The position numbers and the translations under genes are program-made. From Bacteroidota bacterium (GTDB lineage: Bacteria; Bacteroidota; Bacteroidia; Chitinophagales; Chitinophagaceae): a DNA stretch of 56,092 nucleotides. Of this stretch, positions 16,887 to 26,522 are shown piece after piece (the first letter of the stretch is position 1; every line of letters begins with the position of its first letter). The notes under the pieces were generated by a model that made no database searches, was not told the origin of the DNA, and was given only the letters and a program-made list of their open reading frames with translations. The stretch spans positions 1-56,092 of the forward strand of contig CANHHX010000007.1 in the NCBI GenBank assembly GCA_947461125.1. Reading direction: 5' to 3'.

Positions 16887-19670
16887 TTAGAAGCCCATAG
16901 AAACAGGCTTACCATTTTTTGAAAAATTATAGACGATACTAAATAAAGCATAACGTCTAATGCCATTATTAGCGGTTTCAGATATAAAATTGCTTGTGAT
17001 ACTTCTCTCTACAAACTGGTTTTGATTGAAAATGTCGTAGATCATAAGTTTAGCTTCCAACTTGTCATTTTTAGAAATCACTTTTCGCATAGAAGGGTGC
17101 ACTAAAAATATATTACGCTGACTCGGGAATGCCACCGACTTTTGATACACCGTAATATCTGTACTTAGGTCTATGAAAAACTTAGCTTTTTTAAACTTAA
17201 ATTGAAGATTTGAATTATTCCGGTACGACCAAAAGTTAGTAGAAGCACCAGGCCTAATACTAGATACCGTTTTATTATTGGAAGCCTCAAAATTGCTCCA
17301 AAAATTTATTTTCTTATCACCCCAATAAGACAACTCAACACTTAACCTAGAAGAAATGTTATCGTTGGTATTTTGAATACCATTAACAATATTATTATAA
17401 CGACCGCCATTGATACCCGCACTTGTACCAAAATTTATCCCCTTATACAAATCAAAACCATAATATAACATGGCACCATAATTGTAATTACCAGTTACGT
17501 TTACATACTGATTAACTGACTTTCCAAAAGCATCAATCGTTGAAGCAGTTGCAATGGCATCATTGGTGTTGGAGAAACTACCACTTAGCTGCGCATACTT
17601 GCTTTTCATGACTTTAAAACTATTATAGTTGAACGAAAACCTGTTGGTGAATGACTGTCTTAAGTTAGCATTACCCACCGTAATATTAAGCGGATCTGTA
17701 TTGTCAATAATAGGTTGTATTTGAAGTAGAGAAGGATTTTGTGTATTTCCTACATAACTAAGTATGAATTTTTTTTGCTGCTTGGGTGTAAAATTAAAAG
17801 TAGCAGATGGAATAAAGTTGGTAAAATTAATAGACCTGTTTGCATTTGTGGCATAATCAAACATGCTATAATTTGCTGTACCAACACCTGTACCAATATT
17901 AAAATTTAATTTTTTTACTGCATATCGATAACTGATATTTCCACTGTTATTTACCGTATTAAATTTAAAATGGTTACTTAAAGTGTCTACTTTAATTTTT
18001 GGCTGCCCAGCTTTTGCATCAAATGTGTTCCTTTCTGAATTGTTTCCCGCCAACCCTATTTTATAATTAAAAATCAAAAAAGAATTTTTACCAAGCGGCT
18101 CGGTATATACCGTACTTACGCTGCCCGCAGAGGTAAGTTGAGATAAAGATTTGGTTTGCGCAATGGTTTCCTGTTTAACAATTACGTTAGACGTATTAAA
18201 AAAATCATTTTGCGCATTTAAAAGTCCGTCTTGTGTTTTGTCTCCAAAATTAAAATCAGAATTTACAGAAATAGTTCTGCCTTTTTTTGCAAAGCGCATA
18301 CGGTAACTTATTGTACCATTCAGTATTTTATCATTGGTACTACTAGTTGTGGTACGTTCAGTATTATTTAGTGGAGTGATACTTTCAGCTATATAAGAGC
18401 CCCCGCTAAAATTTGTAATGTTATCCGATAAAACATTAGCTGCCTTTAATGTTAATTTAAAGAGTCCGGTGCTATCGGTGCCCCACTGATCAGTGGTGGT
18501 AAATTTGTATTTCTTTTTTTCGTTGCGGTTTGAACTATTGGTATTGTTAATAATAGAATTTGTAGGCAAAATAGTTTTACTGTATGAACTTGTTAAACCG
18601 TTTACTATAAGCCTGTTGTATTGCGCACTGGTATTAATTGAACCTTTATCAAATTTATTACTATAGGTAGCACCCGCAGACTGCTGGTTAGGAAAACCAG
18701 TAGATCCGCCGCCATCTTCGCCATCGCCACTTGTCATAATCATTGACATACCACCATCTCCAAATTCTGTAACCATCCCACTACCGTCACCGTAATTTTG
18801 CGCCTCATCCCAATTTAAATTGTCAAATTTAGTGTTGTCGGTGGTAACATAACCAGCAATTTTTCGTTTGCCTTTAAAAGCATTGGTCATTAATTTACCA
18901 TTACCAAACTGGTTAAAGTTGCTTCCAGCCTCTGCTTTACCAAAGTATCCATTTTTCTTATCTTCCTTTAATTGAAGGTTAATGGTTTTAGACTTTTGCC
19001 CATCATCAATGCCGGTAAATACCGCTTGATCCGATTTTTTATCAAATACTTGTACTTTGTCAACTACATCGGCTCTTAAATTTTTAGTCACCACCGCAGG
19101 GTCATCACTAAAAAACTCTTCGCCATCCACAAGTACCTTATTTACCTTTTCTCCTTGTGCCGTAATTTCTCCACGTGCGTTTACCTGAATACCCGGCATC
19201 TTTTTTAACAATTCTTGTACGTCGGCATTAGGGGTTACATAAAAGCTATCGGCTTTATATTCCGTAGTATCACCTTTTACCCTAATGGCCGATACTGTAT
19301 TTTTTACAATCACTTCTTTAAGTATATGCGCCTTTGTATCTATGGCAATGTTGAGCACTGTCGGCGCAGCGCCCACAGTAATTTTATCTGTAAAATCGGC
19401 GTATTGCGGATAGCTTACCATAATAATATAATTCCCTGTTGGTAAGCTTGAAATACTAAATTCTCCATTATTTGAGGTTCTTACTGTTTTTACCAGTACC
19501 GAATCTTTGGCCCTTAATACATTTACTGAAGCGAGGGATAAAGCCTTTTTTTCGGTGGTATCTTTTATCGTTCCCTTAATGGAACTGATTTGCGCAAATG
19601 TGGCGAATGAAATTAAAAATGAAAATAGCGTAAGCGCTAGGCTTTTTTGTCCTTGAAATGATAAATTCAT
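16887..19670 (-). CDS. Outer-membrane beta-barrel (TonB-receptor-like) with carboxypeptidase-like N-domain
   Basis: A 927-residue outer-membrane protein. After the signal peptide comes a carboxypeptidase-regulatory-like domain (SSIKGTIKDTTEKKALSLAS), then a plug-like domain (ADVQELLKKMPGIQV, KVLVDGEEFF). A barrel rich in aromatic/Asn/Ser strands fills the remainder. It resembles the OMP_b-brl_3 group, which is distinct from true SusC. One long loop (about residues 300-330) is very rich in Gly, Asp and Met. No SusD partner exists; a GLPGLI gene follows. I use the ATG at 19670, since the 15 extra residues from 19715 do not fit before the signal peptide. The substrate is unknown. Confidence 0.9.
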   Translation of the reverse strand: MNLSFQGQKSLALTLFSFLISFATFAQISSIKGTIKDTTEKKALSLASVNVLRAKDSVLVKTVRTSNNGEFSISSLPTGNYIIMVSYPQYADFTDKITVGAAPTVLNIAIDTKAHILKEVIVKNTVSAIRVKGDTTEYKADSFYVTPNADVQELLKKMPGIQVNARGEITAQGEKVNKVLVDGEEFFSDDPAVVTKNLRADVVDKVQVFDKKSDQAVFTGIDDGQKSKTINLQLKEDKKNGYFGKAEAGSNFNQFGNGKLMTNAFKGKRKIAGYVTTDNTKFDNLNWDEAQNYGDGSGMVTEFGDGGMSMIMTSGDGEDGGGSTGFPNQQSAGATYSNKFDKGSINTSAQYNRLIVNGLTSSYSKTILPTNSIINNTNSSNRNEKKKYKFTTTDQWGTDSTGLFKLTLKAANVLSDNITNFSGGSYIAESITPLNNTERTTTSSTNDKILNGTISYRMRFAKKGRTISVNSDFNFGDKTQDGLLNAQNDFFNTSNVIVKQETIAQTKSLSQLTSAGSVSTVYTEPLGKNSFLIFNYKIGLAGNNSERNTFDAKAGQPKIKVDTLSNHFKFNTVNNSGNISYRYAVKKLNFNIGTGVGTANYSMFDYATNANRSINFTNFIPSATFNFTPKQQKKFILSYVGNTQNPSLLQIQPIIDNTDPLNITVGNANLRQSFTNRFSFNYNSFKVMKSKYAQLSGSFSNTNDAIATASTIDAFGKSVNQYVNVTGNYNYGAMLYYGFDLYKGINFGTSAGINGGRYNNIVNGIQNTNDNISSRLSVELSYWGDKKINFWSNFEASNNKTVSSIRPGASTNFWSYRNNSNLQFKFKKAKFFIDLSTDITVYQKSVAFPSQRNIFLVHPSMRKVISKNDKLEAKLMIYDIFNQNQFVERSITSNFISETANNGIRRYALFSIVYNFSKNGKPVSMGF

Positions 19671-19714
19671 GCAGTTTGTTTGGTTCTTAGGGGTGCATTC
19701 TGAAAAATGCTGCA

Positions 19715-19722
19715 CAAAAGTA
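19715..19722 (-). promoter_or_regulatory. Candidate -7 box of the outer-membrane barrel gene
   Basis: Read on the minus strand this is TACTTTTG, a perfect TAnnTTTG match about 45 bp before the ATG at 19670. A TTG lies 22 bp further upstream, slightly beyond the usual spacing. Confidence 0.5.
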
Positions 19723-19796
19723 CCTTCTACTTTACAAAGTATTGCAAAACAAGCTGTTTAAATAGACGAACGGCAAATAAATGCCATTAATGTGTA

Positions 19797-20996
19797 TTAT
19801 TTCAAATACCAGTCTTTATAACGTGTAAGTCCTTCGATAAAATAATAGTCGGCGTAGGTTAATGGTGCATCTACTTCCGACTTATGCGGAAGCGATCCCA
19901 CACTGTGCATGAGTAAAAAACCTCCATTTTGACCAAGCTTTGCTCTATACGCCTCCGATGACAAAGCCATCAAAATGGTTTCGGCTATTTGTAGGTATTG
20001 CTTTTTTTCTGCACCACTGGTATATTGTCCAAGTTCTAATAAAGCAGAGGCCATAATGGCGCCACTAGACGCATCACGAGGCACATTCGGTATTCCCGGT
20101 GCATTAAAATCCCAATAAGGTATTTTATCTGCTGGTAGGTTAGGATGAGACAATATAAACTTTGCAATTTTTTTAGCTTGGTTTAGGTAAGCAGGATTTT
20201 TTGTAAACCGGTACATCAAGGTATATCCATACAATCCCCATGTTTGACCTCTCGACCACGCCGACGAATCGGAAGCGCCTTGCCATGTTACTTTTTTTAA
20301 GATTTTTGCATTGGCCAAATCCCAATCAACTACGTGTACCGAACTATTGTCTGGCCTAAATTGATGTTCAATGGTCGTATTGGCATGGGTAACGGCAATT
20401 TCTTTATACACCGGATCACCACCATGATCACTTACCCAGTGTAGTAATTCAAGGTTCATCATGTTATCAATAATAACTGGGCAACTTAAACGCGCACTTG
20501 AATTCCAAGACTGAATCGATTTAATAGTAGGTCTATAACGCGTAGACAATGATTTAGCAGCAATACTTACAACATCTTTATACGCGGGGTTGTTGGTGTA
20601 TTTATAGGCGGTTCCAAAAGAACAATAAATCATGAATCCTAAATCATGATTACCCGTATAGTATTTTTCTTTTTCTAAAATACCGAGTCGTTTTTCTGCT
20701 TCCTTTCTAATGTTTTCATCTTTGGTATAAGCATATAAATACCATAAAGTGCCGGGATAAAATCCACTACACCACCATTTGGTGTCACTTGTTACAGAGG
20801 TATTTGTTACAGCCACATAACTACGAGGCATTAAAGAATCTGGCGTATTTTCTTTTAAATACTGATACTGTTTAGTAGCAAAAACAAAATTATCTTGAAT
20901 CAGCGCTGCCATTTTATTTTTTAAAGAAGCAGTTTGTGCATTACCAGGTTGAGCTATCACAAGTAAAAATGCAAAACCAAGGATATATTTTTTCAT
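19797..20996 (-). CDS. Secreted GH88 unsaturated glucuronyl hydrolase
   Basis: Removes the 4,5-unsaturated uronic acid left at the non-reducing end by polysaccharide lyases. The 399-residue (alpha/alpha)6 protein has a signal peptide ending GNAQT. Both aspartates expected in the active site are visible: the D of NHDLGFMIYCSFG and the D of PVIIDNMMNLELL. SAWSRGQTWGLYGYTL is a strong family signature. It is the last gene of the xylB-xylA-galK-DUF2264-GH88 run, 26 bp after the DUF2264 gene. No polysaccharide lyase is in the window, so the source of its substrate must lie elsewhere. Confidence 0.92.
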   Translation of the reverse strand: MKKYILGFAFLLVIAQPGNAQTASLKNKMAALIQDNFVFATKQYQYLKENTPDSLMPRSYVAVTNTSVTSDTKWWCSGFYPGTLWYLYAYTKDENIRKEAEKRLGILEKEKYYTGNHDLGFMIYCSFGTAYKYTNNPAYKDVVSIAAKSLSTRYRPTIKSIQSWNSSARLSCPVIIDNMMNLELLHWVSDHGGDPVYKEIAVTHANTTIEHQFRPDNSSVHVVDWDLANAKILKKVTWQGASDSSAWSRGQTWGLYGYTLMYRFTKNPAYLNQAKKIAKFILSHPNLPADKIPYWDFNAPGIPNVPRDASSGAIMASALLELGQYTSGAEKKQYLQIAETILMALSSEAYRAKLGQNGGFLLMHSVGSLPHKSEVDAPLTYADYYFIEGLTRYKDWYLK

Positions 20997-21022
20997 GTTC
21001 GAAATTTAATATTCTAATAAAG

Positions 21023-22300
21023 TTAATAATCGACGGCGTAATCCTTGGGAAATACTTCTCCATTCCATGCCCTTTTTTGTGTCCAATTGGTTGCTGGATC
21101 TGTCCAAAATGCATGAGATGCAGGTAGCCCAAGAGGCATAAATGCAAAAGACGCTAGATACATGCTGCCCGTGTTAGAATAGGAATCTGCAATATTGGAT
21201 TGATTAGCACCCACAAAACCAAGTGTCAGTAAGCCATTTGCAGTAAATGTATCTTTTACAAAAACCCTTTTTAATACCGCTGTTAAAGCCGGCCTTACCT
21301 GTGATGGCAATACGCCCACTGGCAAATTATTTTCTAGTGCTAATGTAGCCAGAGGCCAAAAAGCACCTACCCGATATGTCGAAGATCTTCCAAACACCGG
21401 AAATGTTCCTTCTGGAGAAATAAAACGTTCTTGAAATGAAGCATAACGCTGCATTCTTTTATACGCAAGATCTAGTTCCGCTTGTGTTCTTCTTCCTTTA
21501 CTAACATTTACACGAAGTACAGTTACTAGCATGGGCTGAATTACAAAACCATTGTAATGATCAAAATGAAATTTAACACCATCGCTATACCAACCATCAC
21601 CCACATACCAACCTTGTATCTTATCAATACCTGCATCGATGCGCGTCGCATCAAATGGTGCACCGATGCTTAATAAAAATGTTTCTACAATCGCAGCAAA
21701 TAAAACCCAGTTATTATTGGAAGGCTTAATGGCACGAAGTTTAGTAAATTCTGCAATAAAACGCTCTTTGGTTTGCTTACTAAGCGGCTCCCAAAGTGCA
21801 GCAGGCGCTAATAACAACGCCTCTGCTAAAAATGCAGCATCTACAAGTGGTTGCGCCACTTTTGGTGAACCCCAATATAAATAATCTGGACTTTCCGGAT
21901 CCACGGCATGTGCGAGTGATGCATGTATTTGATCCCGCATTTTTTTTCTAATACGCCCTTCTTCTGTATCATCATCCGGCAAGGCAACAAATGGGGCTAT
22001 ACCAACAATTAAACGTCCAATAGCTTCCATATAAGCAACATCCTTATTTCGATTATCCCAGGTAGGACTATATTCCATGGGCATTGTTTTTTTGAGTTCC
22101 CCTTTACTCATCGATGATAAAATGGGTAAAGCTATTTTGTCAAGTAGCTTTACCCAGTAGATTCGGTCTTTTAGTCCGTTTGCATCTAATGCGCCGTCAA
22201 ACAAATTTGCATCAACTACACTAGCGCTTGTAATAACGGGCGCAAGACCCACAAAACTTAATATAGACGATAATTGTATAAAATTTCTTCTTTTCATCAT
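21023..22300 (-). CDS. DUF2264 protein, possible beta-glucuronidase (GH154-like)
   Basis: A 425-residue protein with a twin-arginine-like start (MMKRRNFIQLSSILSF), suggesting export, perhaps by Tat. The body has the DUF2264 pattern: YWVKLLDKIALPILSSMSKGEL, then NNWVLFAAIVETFL and DGWYSDGVKFHFDHYNGFVIQ. The fold is expected to be an alpha/alpha barrel. From memory, DUF2264 proteins were assigned to CAZy family GH154 with beta-glucuronidase activity; treat this as likely, not shown. It sits between galK and the GH88 gene in one transcript, which supports a role on glucuronic-acid-bearing glycans. Confidence 0.82.
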   Translation of the reverse strand: MMKRRNFIQLSSILSFVGLAPVITSASVVDANLFDGALDANGLKDRIYWVKLLDKIALPILSSMSKGELKKTMPMEYSPTWDNRNKDVAYMEAIGRLIVGIAPFVALPDDDTEEGRIRKKMRDQIHASLAHAVDPESPDYLYWGSPKVAQPLVDAAFLAEALLLAPAALWEPLSKQTKERFIAEFTKLRAIKPSNNNWVLFAAIVETFLLSIGAPFDATRIDAGIDKIQGWYVGDGWYSDGVKFHFDHYNGFVIQPMLVTVLRVNVSKGRRTQAELDLAYKRMQRYASFQERFISPEGTFPVFGRSSTYRVGAFWPLATLALENNLPVGVLPSQVRPALTAVLKRVFVKDTFTANGLLTLGFVGANQSNIADSYSNTGSMYLASFAFMPLGLPASHAFWTDPATNWTQKRAWNGEVFPKDYAVDY

Positions 22301-22321
22301 TGTATTATTTCAAAATGAATC

Positions 22322-23473
22322 TCATAAAAGGCTGGTGCCATCACCTATCTGCATCACATATTTGCCCATACTGCGCCCAAATGTATTTTCGAAAACAGTG
22401 TTGATGCGGCTGTATACAGCTTCGAGTTCGGTTGTTTGCACAAGCGCAATTACACAACCACCAAAGCCACCACCCATCATTCTTGCGCCAATAATAGCTT
22501 CCTCTTTGATGCAGTTTTCTACAATTAGATCCAGCTCTGGGCAACTTACTTTATACAGTTTACTTAAACCAGTATGTGTTTCATACATGCGTGCACCAAA
22601 TGCATTTATTTCACCAGCAAGCAAATGATTACAAGCGACTTCCATACTAGCAATTTCTTTAATCACATAGGTACATCTGTTAAACACATCCCTTGAAATA
22701 GTGTCAGCTACTGCATTTAACATAGTTAGCGTCGCTTCTCTAAATGATGTAATAGAAAATTTTTGACGAATCGCTGCTATACCTGTTTCGCATTCCTGTC
22801 TTCTAGTATTATACTCCGATGATGCTAGTGAATGTTTTACAAATGTGTCAAAAAGCACAATACTAATACCTTCTAGTTTAAATGGGAAATAGGTATAAGA
22901 TAAATCGGCACAATCTAATTTTATAACATGATCTACTTTACCAAACATACTCGCAAACTGATCCATCACACCACAGTTAACACCAACAAAATTATTTTCG
23001 GCACGTTGGGCAACTTGCACCATTAATTGCTTACTTATATCTAGATCAAAAAGATGCTTGCATGCAAACACGGTAGCACACTCAAGTGCTGCAGATGATG
23101 ACACCCCTGCACCAACTGGAATATTACCTGTAATGAGGATATTAAAGCCTGAAATAGAATGTCCATTCTTTTTAAGTTCATCAACAACTCCTAACACATA
23201 ATTAGGCCAGTCCAAATTAGAACGTTGCAAAGCAGCATCAAGGCTAGTTTGATAATGTTGAGAGATATCGGCAGCGTGTAATACAATTTGGTGATCGTTT
23301 CTTTTCGAAACGGCCACATACATATACTTATCAATAGCTGCGGGAAGCACAAAACCACTATTATAGTCTACGTGTTCCCCTATTAAATTAATACGTCCTG
23401 GTGACGCTATAACAAATGAAGGCGCTTCATTAAACTGCTGGGCAAATAGCGTGCTTACTTCCGCCTTATTCAT
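22322..23473 (-). CDS. galK: Galactokinase
   Basis: Phosphorylates galactose at C1 with ATP, the first step of the Leloir pathway. The 383-residue GHMP kinase has the galactokinase signature PGRINLIGEHVDYNSGFVLP, the ATP loop PVGAGVSSSAALE, and the C-terminal GGGFGGCVIAL. Its start overlaps the xylA stop by one base, indicating tight coupling. No galT or galE is nearby. Its presence among xylose genes suggests the operon handles a glycan that yields both xylose and galactose. Confidence 0.96.
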   Translation of the reverse strand: MNKAEVSTLFAQQFNEAPSFVIASPGRINLIGEHVDYNSGFVLPAAIDKYMYVAVSKRNDHQIVLHAADISQHYQTSLDAALQRSNLDWPNYVLGVVDELKKNGHSISGFNILITGNIPVGAGVSSSAALECATVFACKHLFDLDISKQLMVQVAQRAENNFVGVNCGVMDQFASMFGKVDHVIKLDCADLSYTYFPFKLEGISIVLFDTFVKHSLASSEYNTRRQECETGIAAIRQKFSITSFREATLTMLNAVADTISRDVFNRCTYVIKEIASMEVACNHLLAGEINAFGARMYETHTGLSKLYKVSCPELDLIVENCIKEEAIIGARMMGGGFGGCVIALVQTTELEAVYSRINTVFENTFGRSMGKYVMQIGDGTSLL

Positions 23474-24801
23474 TAAATATAACGGTTAATTAAATTTTCG
23501 ATGAACTCTTGCTTACCACTAATGGTTGCTGGCTCCCCTGAGGCAATTGCTATGTCTCTTAAATCTTCTAATGAAAGTTTTCCTTGTTCAAAATCTTTTC
23601 CTTTTCCAGCATCATAGCTTGCGTAACGCTCGGCTCTAATTTTTTTATACTCTGACTGCTGTAAAATAGCATCTGCTGTTAGGAGCGCTCTTGCAAAAAC
23701 ATCCATGCCTCCAATATGCGCATAAAATAAATCGGCGGGATCTGTGGAGTTACGTCTAATTTTTGCATCAAAATTAATACCGCCTCCTTTAAACCCACCT
23801 GCTTCTAAAATAATAAGTAGGGCTTCTGTTAATTCATTGATATCAGAAGGGAACTGATCGGTATCCCAACCATTTTGATAATCGCCTCTGTTGGCATCCA
23901 TACTACCTAATAGTCCAGCATCGGCAGCTACTTGCAACTCATGCGTAAACGTGTGTCCTGCAAGGGTTGCATGATTTACTTCAATATTTAAACTAAAATC
24001 TTTTAATAAATCGTGTTCACGTAAAAAACCAATCACGGTTTCACAATCATAATCGTATTGATGTTTAGATGGTTCACAAGGCTTAGGTTCAATAAAAAAC
24101 TTTCCGGTAAAACCATTTTTTCTACCATAATCTCTGGCAGCTTTTAAAAAGCTAGCCAAATGCTCTTTTTCACGCTTCATGTTGGTGTTTAATAAACTCA
24201 TGTAGCCTTCTCTTCCTCCCCAAAAAACATAATTTTCCCCACCGAGTGCAATGGTTGCATCGAGTGCTGCTTTAACTTGCGCGCCTGCATGTGCAAGCAC
24301 GGTAAAATCTGGATTGGTAGCTGCACCGTTCATATATTTCCTACTAGAAAATAAATTGGCCGTACCCCAAAGTAATTTGATGCCACTCGCCGCTTGCTTT
24401 TCTTTTAAATACGCCGTAATGGCTTGTAAGCGCCTTTCGTTTTCATGAACATCATTTGTATATTCAACGGCATCTACATCATGAAAACAATAATAAGGCA
24501 CGCCTAATTTTGTCATGAATTCAAATGCAGCATCTGCTTTGTCTTTTGCTCTTTCAATAGGATCTGATTTTGTGTCCCACTCAAATAAATGCGTTGGTTC
24601 ACCAAAAGGATCGGCACCAGAACCACAAAAGCTATGCCAGTATGCACACGCAAATCTAAAATGCTCTTTCATGGTTTTGCCTGCCACTACTTGATTTTCA
24701 TTGTACCATCTAAATGCTAGTGGATTATGTGAAGAAGTTCCTTCGTATTTAATTATTTCAATCCCTTTAAAAAATTCTTTAGATCCTGTAACTACTGACA
24801 T
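23473..24801 (-). CDS. xylA: Xylose isomerase
   Basis: Converts D-xylose to D-xylulose in the cytoplasm. At 442 residues it has the length of the longer class II xylose isomerases. The TIM-barrel motifs are clear: FHDVDAV with the catalytic His, [30 protein letters not shown], and [18 protein letters not shown] carrying metal ligands. [20 protein letters not shown] closes the metal site. It follows xylB by 24 bp and overlaps galK by one base. Confidence 0.97.
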   Translation of the reverse strand: MSVVTGSKEFFKGIEIIKYEGTSSHNPLAFRWYNENQVVAGKTMKEHFRFACAYWHSFCGSGADPFGEPTHLFEWDTKSDPIERAKDKADAAFEFMTKLGVPYYCFHDVDAVEYTNDVHENERRLQAITAYLKEKQAASGIKLLWGTANLFSSRKYMNGAATNPDFTVLAHAGAQVKAALDATIALGGENYVFWGGREGYMSLLNTNMKREKEHLASFLKAARDYGRKNGFTGKFFIEPKPCEPSKHQYDYDCETVIGFLREHDLLKDFSLNIEVNHATLAGHTFTHELQVAADAGLLGSMDANRGDYQNGWDTDQFPSDINELTEALLIILEAGGFKGGGINFDAKIRRNSTDPADLFYAHIGGMDVFARALLTADAILQQSEYKKIRAERYASYDAGKGKDFEQGKLSLEDLRDIAIASGEPATISGKQEFIENLINRYI

Positions 24802-24825
24802 ACATTATATTTTAAGACTTTAAAT

Positions 24826-26310
24826 TTATTGATTGTTTTTGATTTGAAGCGCCAATTGTTGTGCCCAATTTTTATAAGCGGCTTCATAGTCTTTGGTTCC
24901 AGAAGGCTCAATGATCGTAACTGGCTTACTATTACCAAAAGCTTCCTCAATTGTAGCATATACCTTGGCGCCATAGCCAGCTCCAATAGCGGCACCCTTA
25001 CTTCCATCGGTATGATAGAGCTCTAACGGCACCCCTAATGTATTGACAAAACAGTCTGCAAAAACATCACTTAAAAACATATTGGCTTTACCAGCTCTAA
25101 TAACTGTTGGTTGCACTCCATTTTGCTGCAATACCGTAAAACCATATCGCATAGCAAATACAACGCCTTCTTGAACTGCACGAAATAAATGCGCTGCTTG
25201 ATGTCTATTAAAATCGAGCCCCAAAATATGAGCGCCAATATTTTTATTATTGAGCATACGCTCCGACCCATTACCAAATGGAAGTACAGCCACACCATCT
25301 GATCCTGGCGCAACAGATGCCGCGAGTGAATTCATCTCGTTGTAACTACTAGCACCCAATTTATTTTTGATCCAACTATTTGAAATGCCTGCACCATTTA
25401 TGCATAAAAGCACACCAATACTATTTTGTTCAAGTGTATGATTCACGTGTGCAAATGAATTAACCCTAGACGCTGTATCTGCTTGCAAACTATCTGATAC
25501 TGCATATATCACTGCTGACGTACCAGCAGTGGCAGCAACTTCGCCAGGATTTAATACGTTTAATGAAAGTGCATTGTTTTGTTGATCCCCCGCTTTATAG
25601 GTTACTGGAATCCCTTTTGGAATGCCAAGTTCACTGGCAATATGTTCAGTTACATATCCATGTGTATCAAATACCTTTTTGATTACCGGTATATGCTCTG
25701 GATCGAGGCCGTAATAATTCATAACTGCCTCAGACAAACAATTGTCTTTAAAATCCCAAAACATGCTTTCCGATAATGCAGCGATGGTGGTAGTTATTTC
25801 ACCAGTTAATTTCATCGAAATAAAATCGCCGGGAAGCATCATTTTATGTATTTGGGCATAATGCTCAGGTTCATTTTGCTTGACCCATGCAAGTTTTGAC
25901 GCCGTAAAATTTCCTGGAGAATTTAATAAATGCATTAAGCAGTAATCATTACCGATTTGTTCAAATGCTTTTTCACCTAAGGCTACCGCTCTATTATCAC
26001 ACCAAATAATACTATCCCTAATTACGTTGTGATGGTTATCTACTAATACCAGTCCATGCATCTGGTAGGCAATACCAATCGCACCAATATCAGAAGGTTT
26101 GTAGGCCCCAGTGGCATGTAATTTTAAAATGGCTGCCTTAACATGTTGCCACCATACATTGGGTGACTGTTCTGCCCAGCCCGGCTGGTGAGAAATAATA
26201 GCAGCCTCGGTTTCGGGATGTTGTGCAGTAGCCAATACCTTACCATTAGCGGCGTCAAGTACAGAAACTTTTACAGAAGAAGTGCCTAGATCTATTCCTA
26301 ATAATAACAT
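24826..26310 (-). CDS. xylB: Xylulokinase
   Basis: Phosphorylates D-xylulose to xylulose-5-phosphate, feeding the pentose phosphate pathway. The 494-residue FGGY-family kinase begins LLLGIDLGTSSVKVSVLD, the phosphate-1 motif. AEQSPNVWW and YQMHGLVLVD follow, and the adenosine region carries GGxxG-like variants (AGTSAVIYAV, GSKGAAIGAGYGA). The ATG at 26310 starts the conserved sequence; the frame is open to 26337. It is the first gene of the sugar operon, about 90 bp downstream of tRNA-Arg on the same strand, with a palindrome in its leader. Confidence 0.95.
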   Translation of the reverse strand: MLLLGIDLGTSSVKVSVLDAANGKVLATAQHPETEAAIISHQPGWAEQSPNVWWQHVKAAILKLHATGAYKPSDIGAIGIAYQMHGLVLVDNHHNVIRDSIIWCDNRAVALGEKAFEQIGNDYCLMHLLNSPGNFTASKLAWVKQNEPEHYAQIHKMMLPGDFISMKLTGEITTTIAALSESMFWDFKDNCLSEAVMNYYGLDPEHIPVIKKVFDTHGYVTEHIASELGIPKGIPVTYKAGDQQNNALSLNVLNPGEVAATAGTSAVIYAVSDSLQADTASRVNSFAHVNHTLEQNSIGVLLCINGAGISNSWIKNKLGASSYNEMNSLAASVAPGSDGVAVLPFGNGSERMLNNKNIGAHILGLDFNRHQAAHLFRAVQEGVVFAMRYGFTVLQQNGVQPTVIRAGKANMFLSDVFADCFVNTLGVPLELYHTDGSKGAAIGAGYGAKVYATIEEAFGNSKPVTIIEPSGTKDYEAAYKNWAQQLALQIKNNQ

Positions 26311-26322
26311 ACAATACAGTAG

Positions 26323-26349
26323 TAAGGATGAACTCAAATTGAGTCCTTA
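26323..26349 (-). promoter_or_regulatory. Palindrome in the xylB leader, possible operator
   Basis: A perfect odd palindrome ACTCAAATTGAGT (26332-26344) is nested inside outer arms TAAGGA (26323-26328) and TCCTTA (26344-26349). It lies 13-39 bp before the xylB ATG and has no T tract after it on the minus strand. That favours an operator or leader hairpin over a terminator. Which regulator would bind is unknown. Confidence 0.4.
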
Positions 26350-26400
26350 ATATTACTGAATTAGTAGCGAAAAATAGAAGAAAAAATAAAAGATTATTTG

Positions 26401-26472
26401 TGGCCTCGTCAGGAATCGAACCTGAATCTGGAGCTTCGGAAACTCTTATACTATCCATTGTACTACGAGGCC
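26401..26472 (-). tRNA. tRNA-Arg (anticodon CCG, reads CGG)
   Basis: A 72-nt tRNA on the minus strand without encoded CCA. The acceptor stem pairs GGCCTCG with CGAGGCC. The anticodon arm is GAGT-TTCCGAA-GCTC, so the anticodon is CCG. The T arm has the usual GGTTCGATTCC loop. It lies between the carotenoid operon and xylB. Confidence 0.93.
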
Positions 26473-26489
26473 AATTGCAAGGTGGGTAG

Positions 26490-26497
26490 CAAAAATA
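26490..26497 (-). promoter_or_regulatory. -7 promoter box for tRNA-Arg
   Basis: TATTTTTG on the minus strand is a perfect TAnnTTTG match 18 bp before the tRNA. It lies in the short gap after the last carotenoid gene, so the tRNA has its own promoter and need not rely on read-through. Confidence 0.5.
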
Positions 26498-26522
26498 AAT
26501 CAATTGCAAATACGCGCGCGTA

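Noticed and set aside
16887..19670. SusC-type receptor of a polysaccharide utilisation locus.
   Set aside because: No SusD follows, and the plug and barrel resemble the OMP_b-brl_3 group paired with a GLPGLI protein.
26401..26472. tRNA-Arg as the edge of a genomic island covering the carotenoid operon.
   Set aside because: The tRNA is intact, and I found no repeat of its 3' end or recombinase in the window; base composition and style look the same on both sides.
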